Both the position numbers and the translations under genes were made by a program. Below the pieces are notes generated by a model that saw only the letters and a list, made by a program, of their open reading frames with translations, was not told where the DNA came from and made no database searches. Of a stretch of 64,000 nt of DNA, positions 1-9,900 are shown one piece after another; positions within the stretch are counted from its first letter, which is position 1; the number at the start of each line of letters is the position of its first letter. Origin of the DNA: an uncultured Pelagibacteraceae bacterium (GTDB lineage: Bacteria; Pseudomonadota; Alphaproteobacteria; Pelagibacterales; Pelagibacteraceae); NCBI GenBank assembly GCA_902557235.1, contig CACDZR010000001.1, positions 1 through 64,000 on the forward strand, given 5' to 3'.

Positions 1-1
1 A

Positions 2-892
2 TTAGAGGCACAAATTAAAAAAAATGATTTAGAGAAATCTGAAGCAATAAAGAAAGCTATAGAGAAAGACAGAGTTTCGAATAAGGAGCACTATGATGCT
101 TTATTAGAAACTGCTATTAAGAAAGATAGAGAAGATCAACTTAACAAACATAGTGAAGATAAAAATAAATGGGAGTTAGAAAAGAATAGATTAAACAAAC
201 AAATACAAACTTTAAATCAAACTGTAAATCAAGGTACCACTGTAGATCAAGGTTCTGGTGCAGAAATTTCACTTGGGGAATTTCTAGAAAAAATATTCAA
301 AGATAAAAATGATAAAATTCAAGAATATGAAAAAGGCGAGTCAGGTGGAGATTGGATACAAGAAGTTATTGAACAAGGATCGGTAATTAGCAAAATTCTT
401 TATGAAAGAAAAAAAACTAAGGCCTGGAGTAATAAATGGATAGGTAAGTTGCAAGAAGACATGAAGGAGTCAGGATCTGATATTGGTATAATATTTTCTA
501 GAACGCTACCTAAAGATTTTCCTAAAGACGCACAATTTGATCACAAGGGTAATATTTTTTTATGTAAATATGACTATGACGTTTTAAAGACATTGGCACA
601 AACGCAAAGATATTTACTTACTCAACTCTCAAAAGAAAGAAAATCGGGTAAAGAAAATGAACTTTCTGCATTAAAGTTTTGGGAAAACCCAAAAGTTAAA
701 AACGCAACTTTTAAATCAATAGAGGATAAATCTGACACAAGAAAAAAATTAAAATCTGCAAAAAAAAACATTGAAGATGCAATAACAAAATTAGATTCGA
801 TGGACATTAATTTAGAGGAACTTTATTCTGAAATAGAAAAAATAGGGCTTTCAGCATTTTTAGACAAACACAGGGACATGAAGTTGAAATAA
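2..892 (+). CDS. DUF2130 nuclease-like protein, 5' end missing
   Basis: The reading frame is open from base 2 to the stop at 890-892, so the gene starts before the window. The visible N-terminal part (about 75 residues) is charged and coiled-coil-like. The C-terminal part matches what I know of the DUF2130 family: a GGDWIQEV segment near base 350, then YERKKTKAW, and then GSDIGIIFSRTLPKD. The spacing of the Asp in GGDW and the E-x-K in YERKK suits the PD-(D/E)XK nuclease fold, to which I believe this family has been assigned; that assignment is from memory. The cellular role is unknown. The next small ORF starts 2 bp after the stop, suggesting one transcript. The internal ATG at 449 is not the true start, because conserved sequence lies upstream of it. 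Confidence 0.8.
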   Translation, partial: LEAQIKKNDLEKSEAIKKAIEKDRVSNKEHYDALLETAIKKDREDQLNKHSEDKNKWELEKNRLNKQIQTLNQTVNQGTTVDQGSGAEISLGEFLEKIFKDKNDKIQEYEKGESGGDWIQEVIEQGSVISKILYERKKTKAWSNKWIGKLQEDMKESGSDIGIIFSRTLPKDFPKDAQFDHKGNIFLCKYDYDVLKTLAQTQRYLLTQLSKERKSGKENELSALKFWENPKVKNATFKSIEDKSDTRKKLKSAKKNIEDAITKLDSMDINLEELYSEIEKIGLSAFLDKHRDMKLK

Positions 893-894
893 AA

Positions 895-1074
895 ATGGAT
901 AAAAAGAATAGAAACAAGTGGACAAATAAATTTAGGGAAATGGGAAAGAAAAAAGGTTCCAGACAAGATTTTATCAATCTTTACAAAGAAATGAAAAAAG
1001 AAAAAGATAATAATAAAATTAATAGCAACCCTAAATCTGAAACTGAAAAAAGTTGGAAAGATTTAATAGAATAA
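895..1074 (+). CDS. Small hypothetical protein, 59 residues
   Basis: An ATG at 895 opens a 59-codon frame that ends in TAA at 1072-1074. It lies 2 bp after the DUF2130 stop and 1 bp before the TTG of the next ORF, so it fills the gap exactly. The product is very polar and Lys/Asn/Glu-rich, starts MDKKNRNKWTNKFREMG and ends with a short acidic tail after SWKDLIE. It has no hydrophobic segment and no motif I recognise. Tight packing between two co-directional genes is the main argument that it is translated. It may be an accessory subunit or simply a fortuitous frame. Confidence 0.5.
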   Translation: MDKKNRNKWTNKFREMGKKKGSRQDFINLYKEMKKEKDNNKINSNPKSETEKSWKDLIE

Positions 1075-1075
1075 T

Positions 1076-1552
1076 TTGAAAAAAAATTTTAATAGAAATC
1101 CAGAAGGCCATAATCAATGGAAATTACGGAGTAATGAAGAGATCCAAAAAATAATTGATAATCATCCTACCTGGACAAAAAAAGATTTTAGAGGTGAAGG
1201 AAAAAAAAATAAGGTAAAAATTTTAACTAGAAAAGAAACTGAACGTGAAGGTCTTATTTTTAAAACCTCGGTGTACCGTAAAAAGTTCAAAAATAACAAA
1301 CTTCAATGTTCAGTTTGTAAAAAACTAAAACCATTAAATGAATTTCCTAACGATATCCATGGTTGGAAAAACAAAAAAAGAAGTAACTGTTCCGAATGTG
1401 ATATTGATAGAAATTTTGTTTATTTAGATAAAATGAATTCATTAGAAAAAAAAATATTTTATAAAAAAATATATGAAAATTTAACAGAACAACAATTAGC
1501 TAATAAAAGGAAAAGACAAAAAAAATATTATTATGAAACTTTTAATAGTTAA
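1076..1552 (+). CDS. Zinc-ribbon-like hypothetical protein with TTG start
   Basis: The frame opens with TTG at 1076, one base after the preceding stop, and encodes 158 residues. Two CxxC knuckles, Cys78/Cys81 and Cys105/Cys108, flank a segment with LKPLNEF and resemble the zinc ribbon at the front of many phage-type HNH proteins (CxxC, a Phe, a basic stretch, CxxC). No HNH catalytic His-Asn-His is visible. The C-terminal 40 residues are Lys/Tyr/Gln-rich and probably helical. I do not recognise a named family. Nucleic-acid binding is a reasonable inference from the zinc ribbon and the basic charge. It lies in the same strand run as the nuclease-like gene and upstream of the M48 peptidase. The exact start is uncertain because no ATG occurs near the front. 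Confidence 0.6.
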   Translation: MKKNFNRNPEGHNQWKLRSNEEIQKIIDNHPTWTKKDFRGEGKKNKVKILTRKETEREGLIFKTSVYRKKFKNNKLQCSVCKKLKPLNEFPNDIHGWKNKKRSNCSECDIDRNFVYLDKMNSLEKKIFYKKIYENLTEQQLANKRKRQKKYYYETFNS

Positions 1553-1577
1553 TAATAAGTAAAGTTCTAACATTAAG

Positions 1578-2705
1578 ATGAATTTTTTAGATAAATTTAG
1601 ATACACTTATGATGATTTGAATGAATTAGGGATTGTTCAAAATAACAAAAACGATACTAAAAATTTTAATAATCAAAACTTAAGAAACTTACTATCAAGT
1701 TCAGTCAAAGTGAGTGAAAATTTGTTCCCAAAAATTGCCAATTCAATTGACAATGTTTTTAAAAGGCTTGGTGTAAAAAATAATTTTAATTTTTTTATCA
1801 CTGCAAATCATATTCAAACTCAGGCAGCGTGCGCAATGATGCCCCAAAGTTTGAATGCAGAAATAATTATTACTTCAAAAATGGTTGAATTGTTAAATCC
1901 TGGTGAGTTAGAGAGCGTTATTGCCCATGAGATTTCTCATTTCTATTATCAACACAGCCTTTATCCACCCATTGAAAAAGCAAGAACAAGGACTGAATAT
2001 CTTAATTTTCTTAATTTAAGTAGAGCCGCAGAAATCTCAGCTGATCGTGCTGGATTATTAGGCTCAGGGAGTATTGAGAATTCCTTAAGAGCGATGCTAA
2101 AAATATCTACAGGTCTTAGTGACGAACATATCTCTTTTAATTTTAGTTCTTATTTAGATCAATTGAGAGAATTAAAAGAGTTACAAGGAAACAGTAATTT
2201 ACTTTATGCTACTCATCCAACATTTCTTAATCGAATGCAGGCATTGATATGGTTTTCAATGAGTCATGAATACAATGAATTTTTTAAAACAGAGAAAAAA
2301 GGTGTCTATGACCTGAAAGCGGTTGATAAGAAGATTAATGAAAGTATAAAAAAAGTAACTGGAAATGAGCTAGATAACTCTAACAAAGAAATAATTAATA
2401 AAGCATTATTATGGGGCTCACTGAGTATTTATCTTGCAGATAAAAAATTTTCTAAAGTTGAACAAGAAAAATTCAAAAAGAGATTTGGAGAAAAAGCAGC
2501 AGTAAGTATAAAAAGTCTTTTAAACATATCAAAGATGTCTGTAGTGGAAAAGAGAATTGAAAATGCCTTTAACGAGGCTAAAATTTTAATGAAGTCTGAT
2601 AAACAGAGGATTATTTCAACTTTAAAAGAAATATTTGATGAGTCTGATAATCATAATAAAGATGCAAGTTCTATTTTAAAAAAATTAATTGATACTATAA
2701 AATAG
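1578..2705 (+). CDS. M48-family metallopeptidase, soluble
   Basis: The 375-residue product carries the zincin motif HEISH, with His117, Glu118 and His121. A third ligand, Glu152, lies in AAEISADRAG, the ExxAD signature of peptidase family M48. The domain before it contains NFFITANHIQTQAACAMM and the membrane-insertion-like TSKMVEL strand common in M48 proteins. HPTFLNRMQAL near residue 214 matches the HPxxxxR element of the family. Unlike HtpX or BepA there is no signal peptide and no clear membrane segment, so it is probably cytosolic. The C-terminal 130 residues form a Lys/Glu-rich helical region with no recognised domain; part of it resembles a tellurite-resistance-type helical bundle only loosely. 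Its stop is 7 bp from the stop of the convergent PDZ protein. Confidence 0.85.
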   Translation: MNFLDKFRYTYDDLNELGIVQNNKNDTKNFNNQNLRNLLSSSVKVSENLFPKIANSIDNVFKRLGVKNNFNFFITANHIQTQAACAMMPQSLNAEIIITSKMVELLNPGELESVIAHEISHFYYQHSLYPPIEKARTRTEYLNFLNLSRAAEISADRAGLLGSGSIENSLRAMLKISTGLSDEHISFNFSSYLDQLRELKELQGNSNLLYATHPTFLNRMQALIWFSMSHEYNEFFKTEKKGVYDLKAVDKKINESIKKVTGNELDNSNKEIINKALLWGSLSIYLADKKFSKVEQEKFKKRFGEKAAVSIKSLLNISKMSVVEKRIENAFNEAKILMKSDKQRIISTLKEIFDESDNHNKDASSILKKLIDTIK

Positions 2706-2712
2706 TGGTAAA

Positions 2713-5337
2713 TTATTTATTGTACTGAGATCTTAAATTTGCGGCTAAATCTCTCATTTCTTTAGCTCTTTCTCTAATCATTTTATCGGTATTATTTGTT
2801 AAAGCATTCCATCGACTATATTCTTTTCTTAAAATCTTAAGCTTTTCGTCTTTAGTCATATCTTTATTAATCCCGAACACGCTTTCCTCTGCCTCTTCAC
2901 CAAAATCTACAAATTTTACAGATGAAGTTTTTTGTTTTTTAATTTCTTGATATTTCCCTTTGTTTAATTCTAGTTCCTTAGAAACTTTGTCTATAAACTT
3001 ATTTTCTTTACTATTAAAAGTTTCATCTTTTGTCGCAAGATTTAGTAAAAAATCTATTATTTCATATCTTTCGTGTATTATAGAATTTTTCTTTAGGTCT
3101 TTTAGAATATCATCTAAATTTAATTTTTGATTTAAAGATTTTTCATAATTTTTTTTCAAACTAAGTATTTTATGGATATTTCCTTCAACAGAAAAATCAT
3201 CATATCGCACTGAATCTTTGATTTTTTCTAAATTGGCTTTCTGATTATTTTGATCATCCTGGTTTAAAGCTAAGCTTAAAGCAATTTTTAGATCATTATA
3301 TTTACGTCTATTAATTTCTAAATATCCAGGCTGTTTATATTCAACTTCTATTTCAGAGGACGAATAAGATAAAATATCTGTATAATCATTATATTCATCA
3401 AATCCTTCTGAGTAACTGTCTAAAAAATACTCCTCTGCTCTGTAAGTTGGACTATCGTAAGAAATAAATCTCCCATTGTTTTCATCAAACTTTTGATCTT
3501 CAGTGCAGATAAAAGTTCTAAAAGACAGTTTTCTTTTTCCATACTTTGGTAATTGTAATTTTGAGTAAGGAAAAGCTAATTCTGATGGTTTATATTCATA
3601 AGGCTTTAATTCTACATTTTGAACCAATATTCCATTACCTTCAGACCACGATAAATCTTCTGTTTTTACCACATGGCAATTGTTGAGGAAATATTGCTCT
3701 GTGCTTTCTCCATTATCTGTAATTTTGAAGTATTTGTTCTCATCCAAGTCGGTCACATCATAGACATAAATTTTAAGATAAATTACTTTACTAGCAGTTT
3801 CATTATTAAATATTTCTTCATCACTAGGTAAATTTAATTTAACAACAAATGATTCTTTTCCAGCAACTTTCTTTTTAGTGACACTTGTTGACATATAAAT
3901 TTTATCTTGGTAATCGGAGCCATAATCATTTTCATCATATTCTGGCTCATCTTGAAGATCCATTTTTTCAATTTCTTTAATTCTCTCAAGATTAAAATTA
4001 GGATATTCTAAAAAAAAGCTTTTACAAAAATCATCTACTGCTAATTTTACTTTTGCTTTATTAAATTTATATCTTTTTTCAAACCAAGATTCTAAATAAT
4101 TTGGGATTTCTTCAAATCCATTTGTAGAGCTTGTTGTGCTTAACTCAGCATGTTTTTCTTTATGTTTTTTTATAAACCATAATTTCTCTTTTGATTGGTA
4201 TTTAATATTGATATTTTTCCTCTTATCTATCATTTCATTAAAAAAAAAGTTTAAAGATGTCTCTGAAATTTCATCTACTAACAGTTCTTTTTTTTTATCT
4301 TTAACAGAAATTAATTTTACGAAGTTTTTTATATTTTTAGACACATCTTCGTCCCAACTACCTCCGATAACATCTCCTGATAAAACAAATGAATAGCAAC
4401 AATCTTTTTTAGTATTAAGATTCATTAATTTTGAAATAATTTTTGAGTTAAAAATTAAAGTAAAAAAATTGAGTTTGAAATTGATATCTTTGTATTCAGG
4501 TTTCAATAAACTTGTAAGAAGTTTGGCATCTTTGTTTTTCCAATCTTTTATATAGTCAGAATTATAAGCATGTCTTGCATCAGAAAAACGTTCTGCAATA
4601 GTTTCTAACTTTAGAATTTCCTCACGCCTTCCAACCCAATTTTCATGGTTATAACCATAGTCTGCATCTACCCACTCTTTAAACAATAGTGATCCTGCTT
4701 TTTTCAACCAATAGTCATCACATGATTTTTTGTTCAATTCTATTGCTTTTTTAAAATTTATTAATTTGATTTTAAATTTTTTTATCTGAGAAATTTTTTT
4801 TCTTTTTATTTTAAATTCAATAGTATCTCCAACTTTATACTTTGATTTCTCTTTGTTTAAATCATTAATAGAATTTATCTTTACAGAATTGATTTCTAAT
4901 AATATGTCTTCTTGCTCAATATAATCGTTGTAATTATATTCAATACCATAGCTTTTAATTACCATTTGTTTTTTTTCTTCTTTTATATCTATTCCCCAAA
5001 CAGCATGAGTATTTTTATAATTTTCAAAAGTTAATGTTTTGATTTTTACTTTTTGAATTTTATTTTTTCTTTCTACTTCAAAAGTAGCTTCATCTCCCCA
5101 GTTTATTTTGTTTATTTCATTGTCAAATTCAATCTCTTTATTGTTTACCGCAATACCATTTATAGATTTGATTTTATCACCGAGTAATAACTTTCCGTCA
5201 GCGATACCTCCTTTTTGTATGAAAACTATGAATAATTTGACCTCGTTATTTTTTGGATCTTGAAATAATTCTATGTCAAATCTTACTTTATGTTTTAGTC
5301 TTTGAGGGTCTTTTTTAATATTTTTTTTTTTAATCAC
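2713..5337 (-). CDS. Two-PDZ / TerB-like / J-like multidomain protein
   Basis: This 874-residue cytosolic-looking protein starts with GTG at 5337, 8 bp after the Hsp70 stop, so the two genes are almost certainly one operon. Residues 18-103 and 112-195 look like two PDZ domains (GGIADGKLLLGDKIKSING; IEQEDILLEINSVKI). The middle (200-690) is not recognisable to me; it contains an acidic stretch and a beta-rich part. Residues about 755-802 resemble a TerB-type helical bundle. Residues about 820-874 (DMTKDEKLKILRKEYSRWN, then a helix ending AANLRSQYNK) resemble the terminal helices of a J domain of the kind that follows TerB, but no HPD motif is present. Coupling to the adjacent Hsp70 is the natural inference. 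There is no signal peptide. I cannot name a family for the full length. Confidence 0.8.
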   Translation of the reverse strand: MIKKKNIKKDPQRLKHKVRFDIELFQDPKNNEVKLFIVFIQKGGIADGKLLLGDKIKSINGIAVNNKEIEFDNEINKINWGDEATFEVERKNKIQKVKIKTLTFENYKNTHAVWGIDIKEEKKQMVIKSYGIEYNYNDYIEQEDILLEINSVKINSINDLNKEKSKYKVGDTIEFKIKRKKISQIKKFKIKLINFKKAIELNKKSCDDYWLKKAGSLLFKEWVDADYGYNHENWVGRREEILKLETIAERFSDARHAYNSDYIKDWKNKDAKLLTSLLKPEYKDINFKLNFFTLIFNSKIISKLMNLNTKKDCCYSFVLSGDVIGGSWDEDVSKNIKNFVKLISVKDKKKELLVDEISETSLNFFFNEMIDKRKNINIKYQSKEKLWFIKKHKEKHAELSTTSSTNGFEEIPNYLESWFEKRYKFNKAKVKLAVDDFCKSFFLEYPNFNLERIKEIEKMDLQDEPEYDENDYGSDYQDKIYMSTSVTKKKVAGKESFVVKLNLPSDEEIFNNETASKVIYLKIYVYDVTDLDENKYFKITDNGESTEQYFLNNCHVVKTEDLSWSEGNGILVQNVELKPYEYKPSELAFPYSKLQLPKYGKRKLSFRTFICTEDQKFDENNGRFISYDSPTYRAEEYFLDSYSEGFDEYNDYTDILSYSSSEIEVEYKQPGYLEINRRKYNDLKIALSLALNQDDQNNQKANLEKIKDSVRYDDFSVEGNIHKILSLKKNYEKSLNQKLNLDDILKDLKKNSIIHERYEIIDFLLNLATKDETFNSKENKFIDKVSKELELNKGKYQEIKKQKTSSVKFVDFGEEAEESVFGINKDMTKDEKLKILRKEYSRWNALTNNTDKMIRERAKEMRDLAANLRSQYNK

Positions 5338-5345
5338 AAAAAAAA

Positions 5346-6893
5346 TTATTCAATTACTATATGTTCAATCGCTTCATAGTTTTTTCTTAAATCTTCAGCA
5401 GACTCTGGTCTAATTGATACTTCGTATTTTTCCTTAGTTGCCTCGTCCTCGAAAATACAATGAAGTTTACCAGAAGTGTCATAGGTATAGGTTACATCGA
5501 TAGGTCTACCCTTAGGCTTTTTGTCCGGAAATTTTAATTCACCTTGGTGAATAATATTTACAAATTCTCTATTTCTTTCTCTTCCTTCACTTTGAGTAAT
5601 ATCAATCGAGATAGACTCTTGATCATCATAAAGTGTTACTAATCTTGAACTTTTTGTTGCTGGCAAAGGAGTATCTCTATCTATCAAAATTAAATTAGCC
5701 GTAACTTGTCTATTCAAAACAGGGTCGTCTTCTTGAACTAATGTTCCTAAATAAAAATTACAAACATCTTGAAGTTTAACGTTTGAAATTGCTTTTTTTT
5801 GTGCCTCATTTAAATTTTTCTTTGATTTTAAACCTGCGTAAATCGCAGCCCCTGCTGCTACAGCTTCATCAACGTTCACACCTTTCAATGGAGGCTTTTT
5901 CATAACCTGTTCAATAGTTTTTGTAATTATTGGAATTCTAGTTGAACCACCAACAAGCAATGTATGACTTATGTTTTCAGCTTTTAATCCACTGCCATCA
6001 AGAGCCTCTTCCATTAGCATTTTAAGTTTTTCAATGTGTGTTTGTATTGATTGTTCAAATTCTGCTCTTGTAATTTCTATCTCTTTTGCACCATCAGGTC
6101 CATCAATCGTTTCTATTTGTTTATCTCTTACTGACAAAACTCTTTTTACCTGTTCAGCTACTTCCATATATTTAGAATAATTATTTTCGATATCTAATTC
6201 TTTACCAGTTAATTTTTTATATTTTTCATTTATTAAATTTATTAATTCTTTATCAAAATCTTTACCGCCTAGCCATTTATCACCTCTACTTGTTATTACC
6301 TCAACTTCTTCGCCCTGCACTTCACAAACTGTTACATCAAATGTTCCACCCCCTAAATCAAAAACCAAAATTTTTCCTGTTATTTTTTTTACATTTGGTA
6401 GGCTTGCATAATAACAAGCAGCAGCGGTTGGTTCATTGATTAGACTTATAACCTCAATCCCAGCCATTTTTGCGGCATCTAAAGTTGCAACTCTTGCTTT
6501 TTCAGCAAATAATGCTGGAACAGTTATAACTGCTTTTTTAACATCAGATGCATAGCCTTTGAGTTTCGATAATATGAAAGAAGAAATTTGAGCTGGAGAA
6601 TAATAATCTTTATTTTTTTCATCTTTATCTACCCATTTTCCCTCATCTACTGAATAAACAACATCATTTTCCATTTGCCTTTTGGTTTCAGTAACAACCT
6701 GTTTTGGAGCTGTTTCTAAAGCATCAAGTGCTTTGTCACCGACAATCATATTTTGATCTTTGATATAAACAGAACTTGCTGTAATTTTTTTATTATTATC
6801 TGTAGATGCTAATACTTCAGGTGTACCTAAATCATCCAATTGTGCAATCGCACTATATGTAGTTCCTAAGTCTATTCCAATTATTTTACTCAT
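5346..6893 (-). CDS. Lidless DnaK/Hsp70-like chaperone
   Basis: The 515-residue product has a complete Hsp70 nucleotide-binding domain: GIDLGTTYSAI at 6-16, the second phosphate loop FDLGGGTFDV at 178-187, NEPTAAA, and the adenosine motif LVGGSTRIP near 312-322. After about residue 385 a short beta-type substrate domain follows (YLGTLVQ, then TPLPA). The protein then ends at about the point where canonical DnaK (about 640 residues) starts its alpha-helical lid. The tail DLRKNYEAIEHIVIE replaces the usual EEVD or DDKK-type end. It is probably a specialised ATP-driven chaperone rather than the housekeeping dnaK, which normally sits with dnaJ and grpE. The downstream PDZ/TerB/J-like gene is the likely partner. 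On the minus strand a TATAAT lies at 6906-6911, but no good -35 was found. Confidence 0.92.
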   Translation of the reverse strand: MSKIIGIDLGTTYSAIAQLDDLGTPEVLASTDNNKKITASSVYIKDQNMIVGDKALDALETAPKQVVTETKRQMENDVVYSVDEGKWVDKDEKNKDYYSPAQISSFILSKLKGYASDVKKAVITVPALFAEKARVATLDAAKMAGIEVISLINEPTAAACYYASLPNVKKITGKILVFDLGGGTFDVTVCEVQGEEVEVITSRGDKWLGGKDFDKELINLINEKYKKLTGKELDIENNYSKYMEVAEQVKRVLSVRDKQIETIDGPDGAKEIEITRAEFEQSIQTHIEKLKMLMEEALDGSGLKAENISHTLLVGGSTRIPIITKTIEQVMKKPPLKGVNVDEAVAAGAAIYAGLKSKKNLNEAQKKAISNVKLQDVCNFYLGTLVQEDDPVLNRQVTANLILIDRDTPLPATKSSRLVTLYDDQESISIDITQSEGRERNREFVNIIHQGELKFPDKKPKGRPIDVTYTYDTSGKLHCIFEDEATKEKYEVSIRPESAEDLRKNYEAIEHIVIE

Positions 6894-6947
6894 TTTATAT
6901 TATCAATTATATTAAAATAATAATATTCTACTGACATAAGTTAACCG

Positions 6948-9900
6948 ATGAATATTGAAGATACAAACAAAATATCAAATTTAGATATATTAGATACCAA
7001 ATGTAATTTCAAAATATTAGAATTGCAAGGTATGAGTTTGGATGATGATTGGTCAAAATTATCTAAACTTAAAAATTTAGAAACATTAATACTTAAAGAT
7101 AGCTATATAGATTTTAAAAAATTTTATAATGCAATTTTTTCACTTAAAAAATTAAATAAATTAAGATTAAATCATTACTGTTATTTTAATAAATCAAAAA
7201 ACGACAAATTTGAAAAAGATTCAAAACTGTCCTCTTTAAAAGAATTTTGTCTAGAATTTCCGAGACCAGATGAACCAGATTTTGAGATAAATAATTGGTC
7301 ACAAAAGAGTTATGAAAACAAGTTTAATTCAATAACTGATGTTCCGAATAGCCATATTATATTTCCTAACCTTGAGATTATTGAATTGATAAATTATGAA
7401 ACTTATAAACAAAGAGTACTTAAAGAAGATGAATACAACAAAAAAATATTCAAAGAAATTTATTGGAATACAAAATTAGATGATCTCAAAAAATTTAAAA
7501 AATTAAAAAATATAGTTATTAATAATGGTAATATAAGTGATTTATATACAAACGGATTAGATCATTTTGTAAAACTTTTAGAAAAACAGAAAATTAAATT
7601 TACTATAAATAATGTTAATGAAACGTCAAAATTAAATCTTGACTTTAAAACCGTTAATTTTTTTTGTGGTTTTGAGGATACTAAAGCTAATCTTTGTCTT
7701 CAATTAGATAACGAGTTTTTAAATATCTTACGAGAAAATAATATAGTTATAGATCAAAATGTTTTTAATATAAGTGAATTTGATTATTACAAAAATACTC
7801 ACAAATATAGCAAACCCTATGTAATCAAAAAAAATAAAAGTTATGAAGAAGTAATCAAATCAAATCCAACTTGTTTCATTTTTAAATCATGTTTTAGGTT
7901 TTTAAATACTAATAATTCTGGAGCTGACAGAGGAAAAAAATTGGATGTTATGGAACATCTTTTTAAAAATCAAAATAAATTAGAAACAATTATTTTTGAT
8001 TTATCCAAAAATGATAATTATGACACGGGTATCTGGATTTGGAATTCAGATCAAATAAGTTTTTTAGTAAAATTTATTTATGAACTCAGATTAAATAATA
8101 AAGATACTCAAATATTTATTTATCATCCTGAAATTAAAAAGTTATTAAATGAAAAAGATAGTTCAGACAATTTCAAAATTCACTTAATTTATCTTTATAA
8201 CTCAATTAAAATTAATAATTTAAAAGATAATCTCACAATATTGGGAGCAACAGATAAAGATTTAGAATTATTGACTGATAAATTTATAAATGAAAATGTC
8301 AACCAAGTAGTTGTTGTAGATGATATTTTTTATAATAGATCTAACTACTTTCCCGATCAAACATTCATAAATAATGATCAGTTAGATGATTTAAAGAGTC
8401 ATTATCCAAAATTTATCAATGATGATGATAAAAAATGGTCTAAATTAAACCACCTGTTTAAATACGTATATGAAGAGATAATTAGAATAATTGGATTTTC
8501 GGATACTGACTTTAAGCCAGATGAGGATAGCTTAATTTTAGTAATCAAAAAAACTGCAATAGACAAAATTCCAAATATAAATTTTAAAAAGATATATATT
8601 TATTTTGGGTCTTCTTTGCATCATGTTTCTCATCAAATGACTTATACAGAAAAAGATTGGAATGCTAAAAAAATTGTAGGAGCACTAGTTAATAATAATG
8701 AAGAGGGGATAAATAAGATTAAAGATAAGTTATTTTCTGTTGCAACAAATATTAGTGAAAAATTTGTTTTATCAAATGATTTTAAAGATAGTAATTTATC
8801 TAAAGAAGATTTTTTAAAACCTACAGATTTCACTCAGATCGTAGATAATATAGAAATTAAAGATGATAAAATTAAAAACCTTACCCATTGTTGGATTGAG
8901 GGCGTAAATCCATGGCAAGAAAAATATATCAAATTAGATGAATTTGATAAATTTATACCGACAGAGAATTTAGAGTATTTAAAATTAAGTGATTGTTTAC
9001 AAAGTGAGAATTTAAACTTACCTCATTTTCCAAAGTTAAAAATTCTAAAAATGAATTTTTTTCAAAATCATCATAGAAAATCTTTAGATAAGGTAACATT
9101 ATCAAAATTTGAGAACTGTCCCAATCTTCAAAAAATTGAAATTAATAATTTGTATAATTTTTATAATAAAAGACTATTCAAAAATACTTTAGGTTTTACA
9201 GGATATTCAACTAATTTAAGTTATAATGATACTTGGTCTTATATAAACGTAGATTTTTCACAGCTTCATAATTTAAATAAACTGGAGGAAATAAATATTT
9301 ATCCAGGGATATTGGCTTCTGATTTAAGTAAATTAAAATCTGTTGAAAATTTAAAAAAAATAAGTCTCTCAGTAATGCATTTTAATAAAGATGATCATTT
9401 AAGTGTTTATGAGCCCCAAAAAGAAATTAGTGATCAAGACTTATCATTTTTTAAAAATTCCAAAAAAATTGAGGATATTACTTTAAGTTTAGGAAATCGT
9501 CCTTTTAAAGATGATCACTATGGGAATATTTCATCTAGTTACAAAGGAAGTGGTGAATTTATAAATTTTATAAATCATAAAATAAAAAAACTATCATTGA
9601 ATATAAATGTGGACATCAAAAATCAAACGATTATTCAAGATATAATTAATAATATCACAAACAGACTTCTATCATTAGAAGAACTCAATCTTACCTTTGG
9701 TATCGCTATTAGATCAGAGTATTTTGACTATTACTTATCTGAAGATAAACAATTTTCTCATAAACTTGATACACAAGTTTTAGATTTTAAGAAAATTTGT
9801 AAACTAAAGAAACTAAAGAGTCTTTGTATACAGCAGTATGGTGATGATACATATATCCCATTTAAATCGATAAATTTTGATCAAATAATTAATCTAAAGG

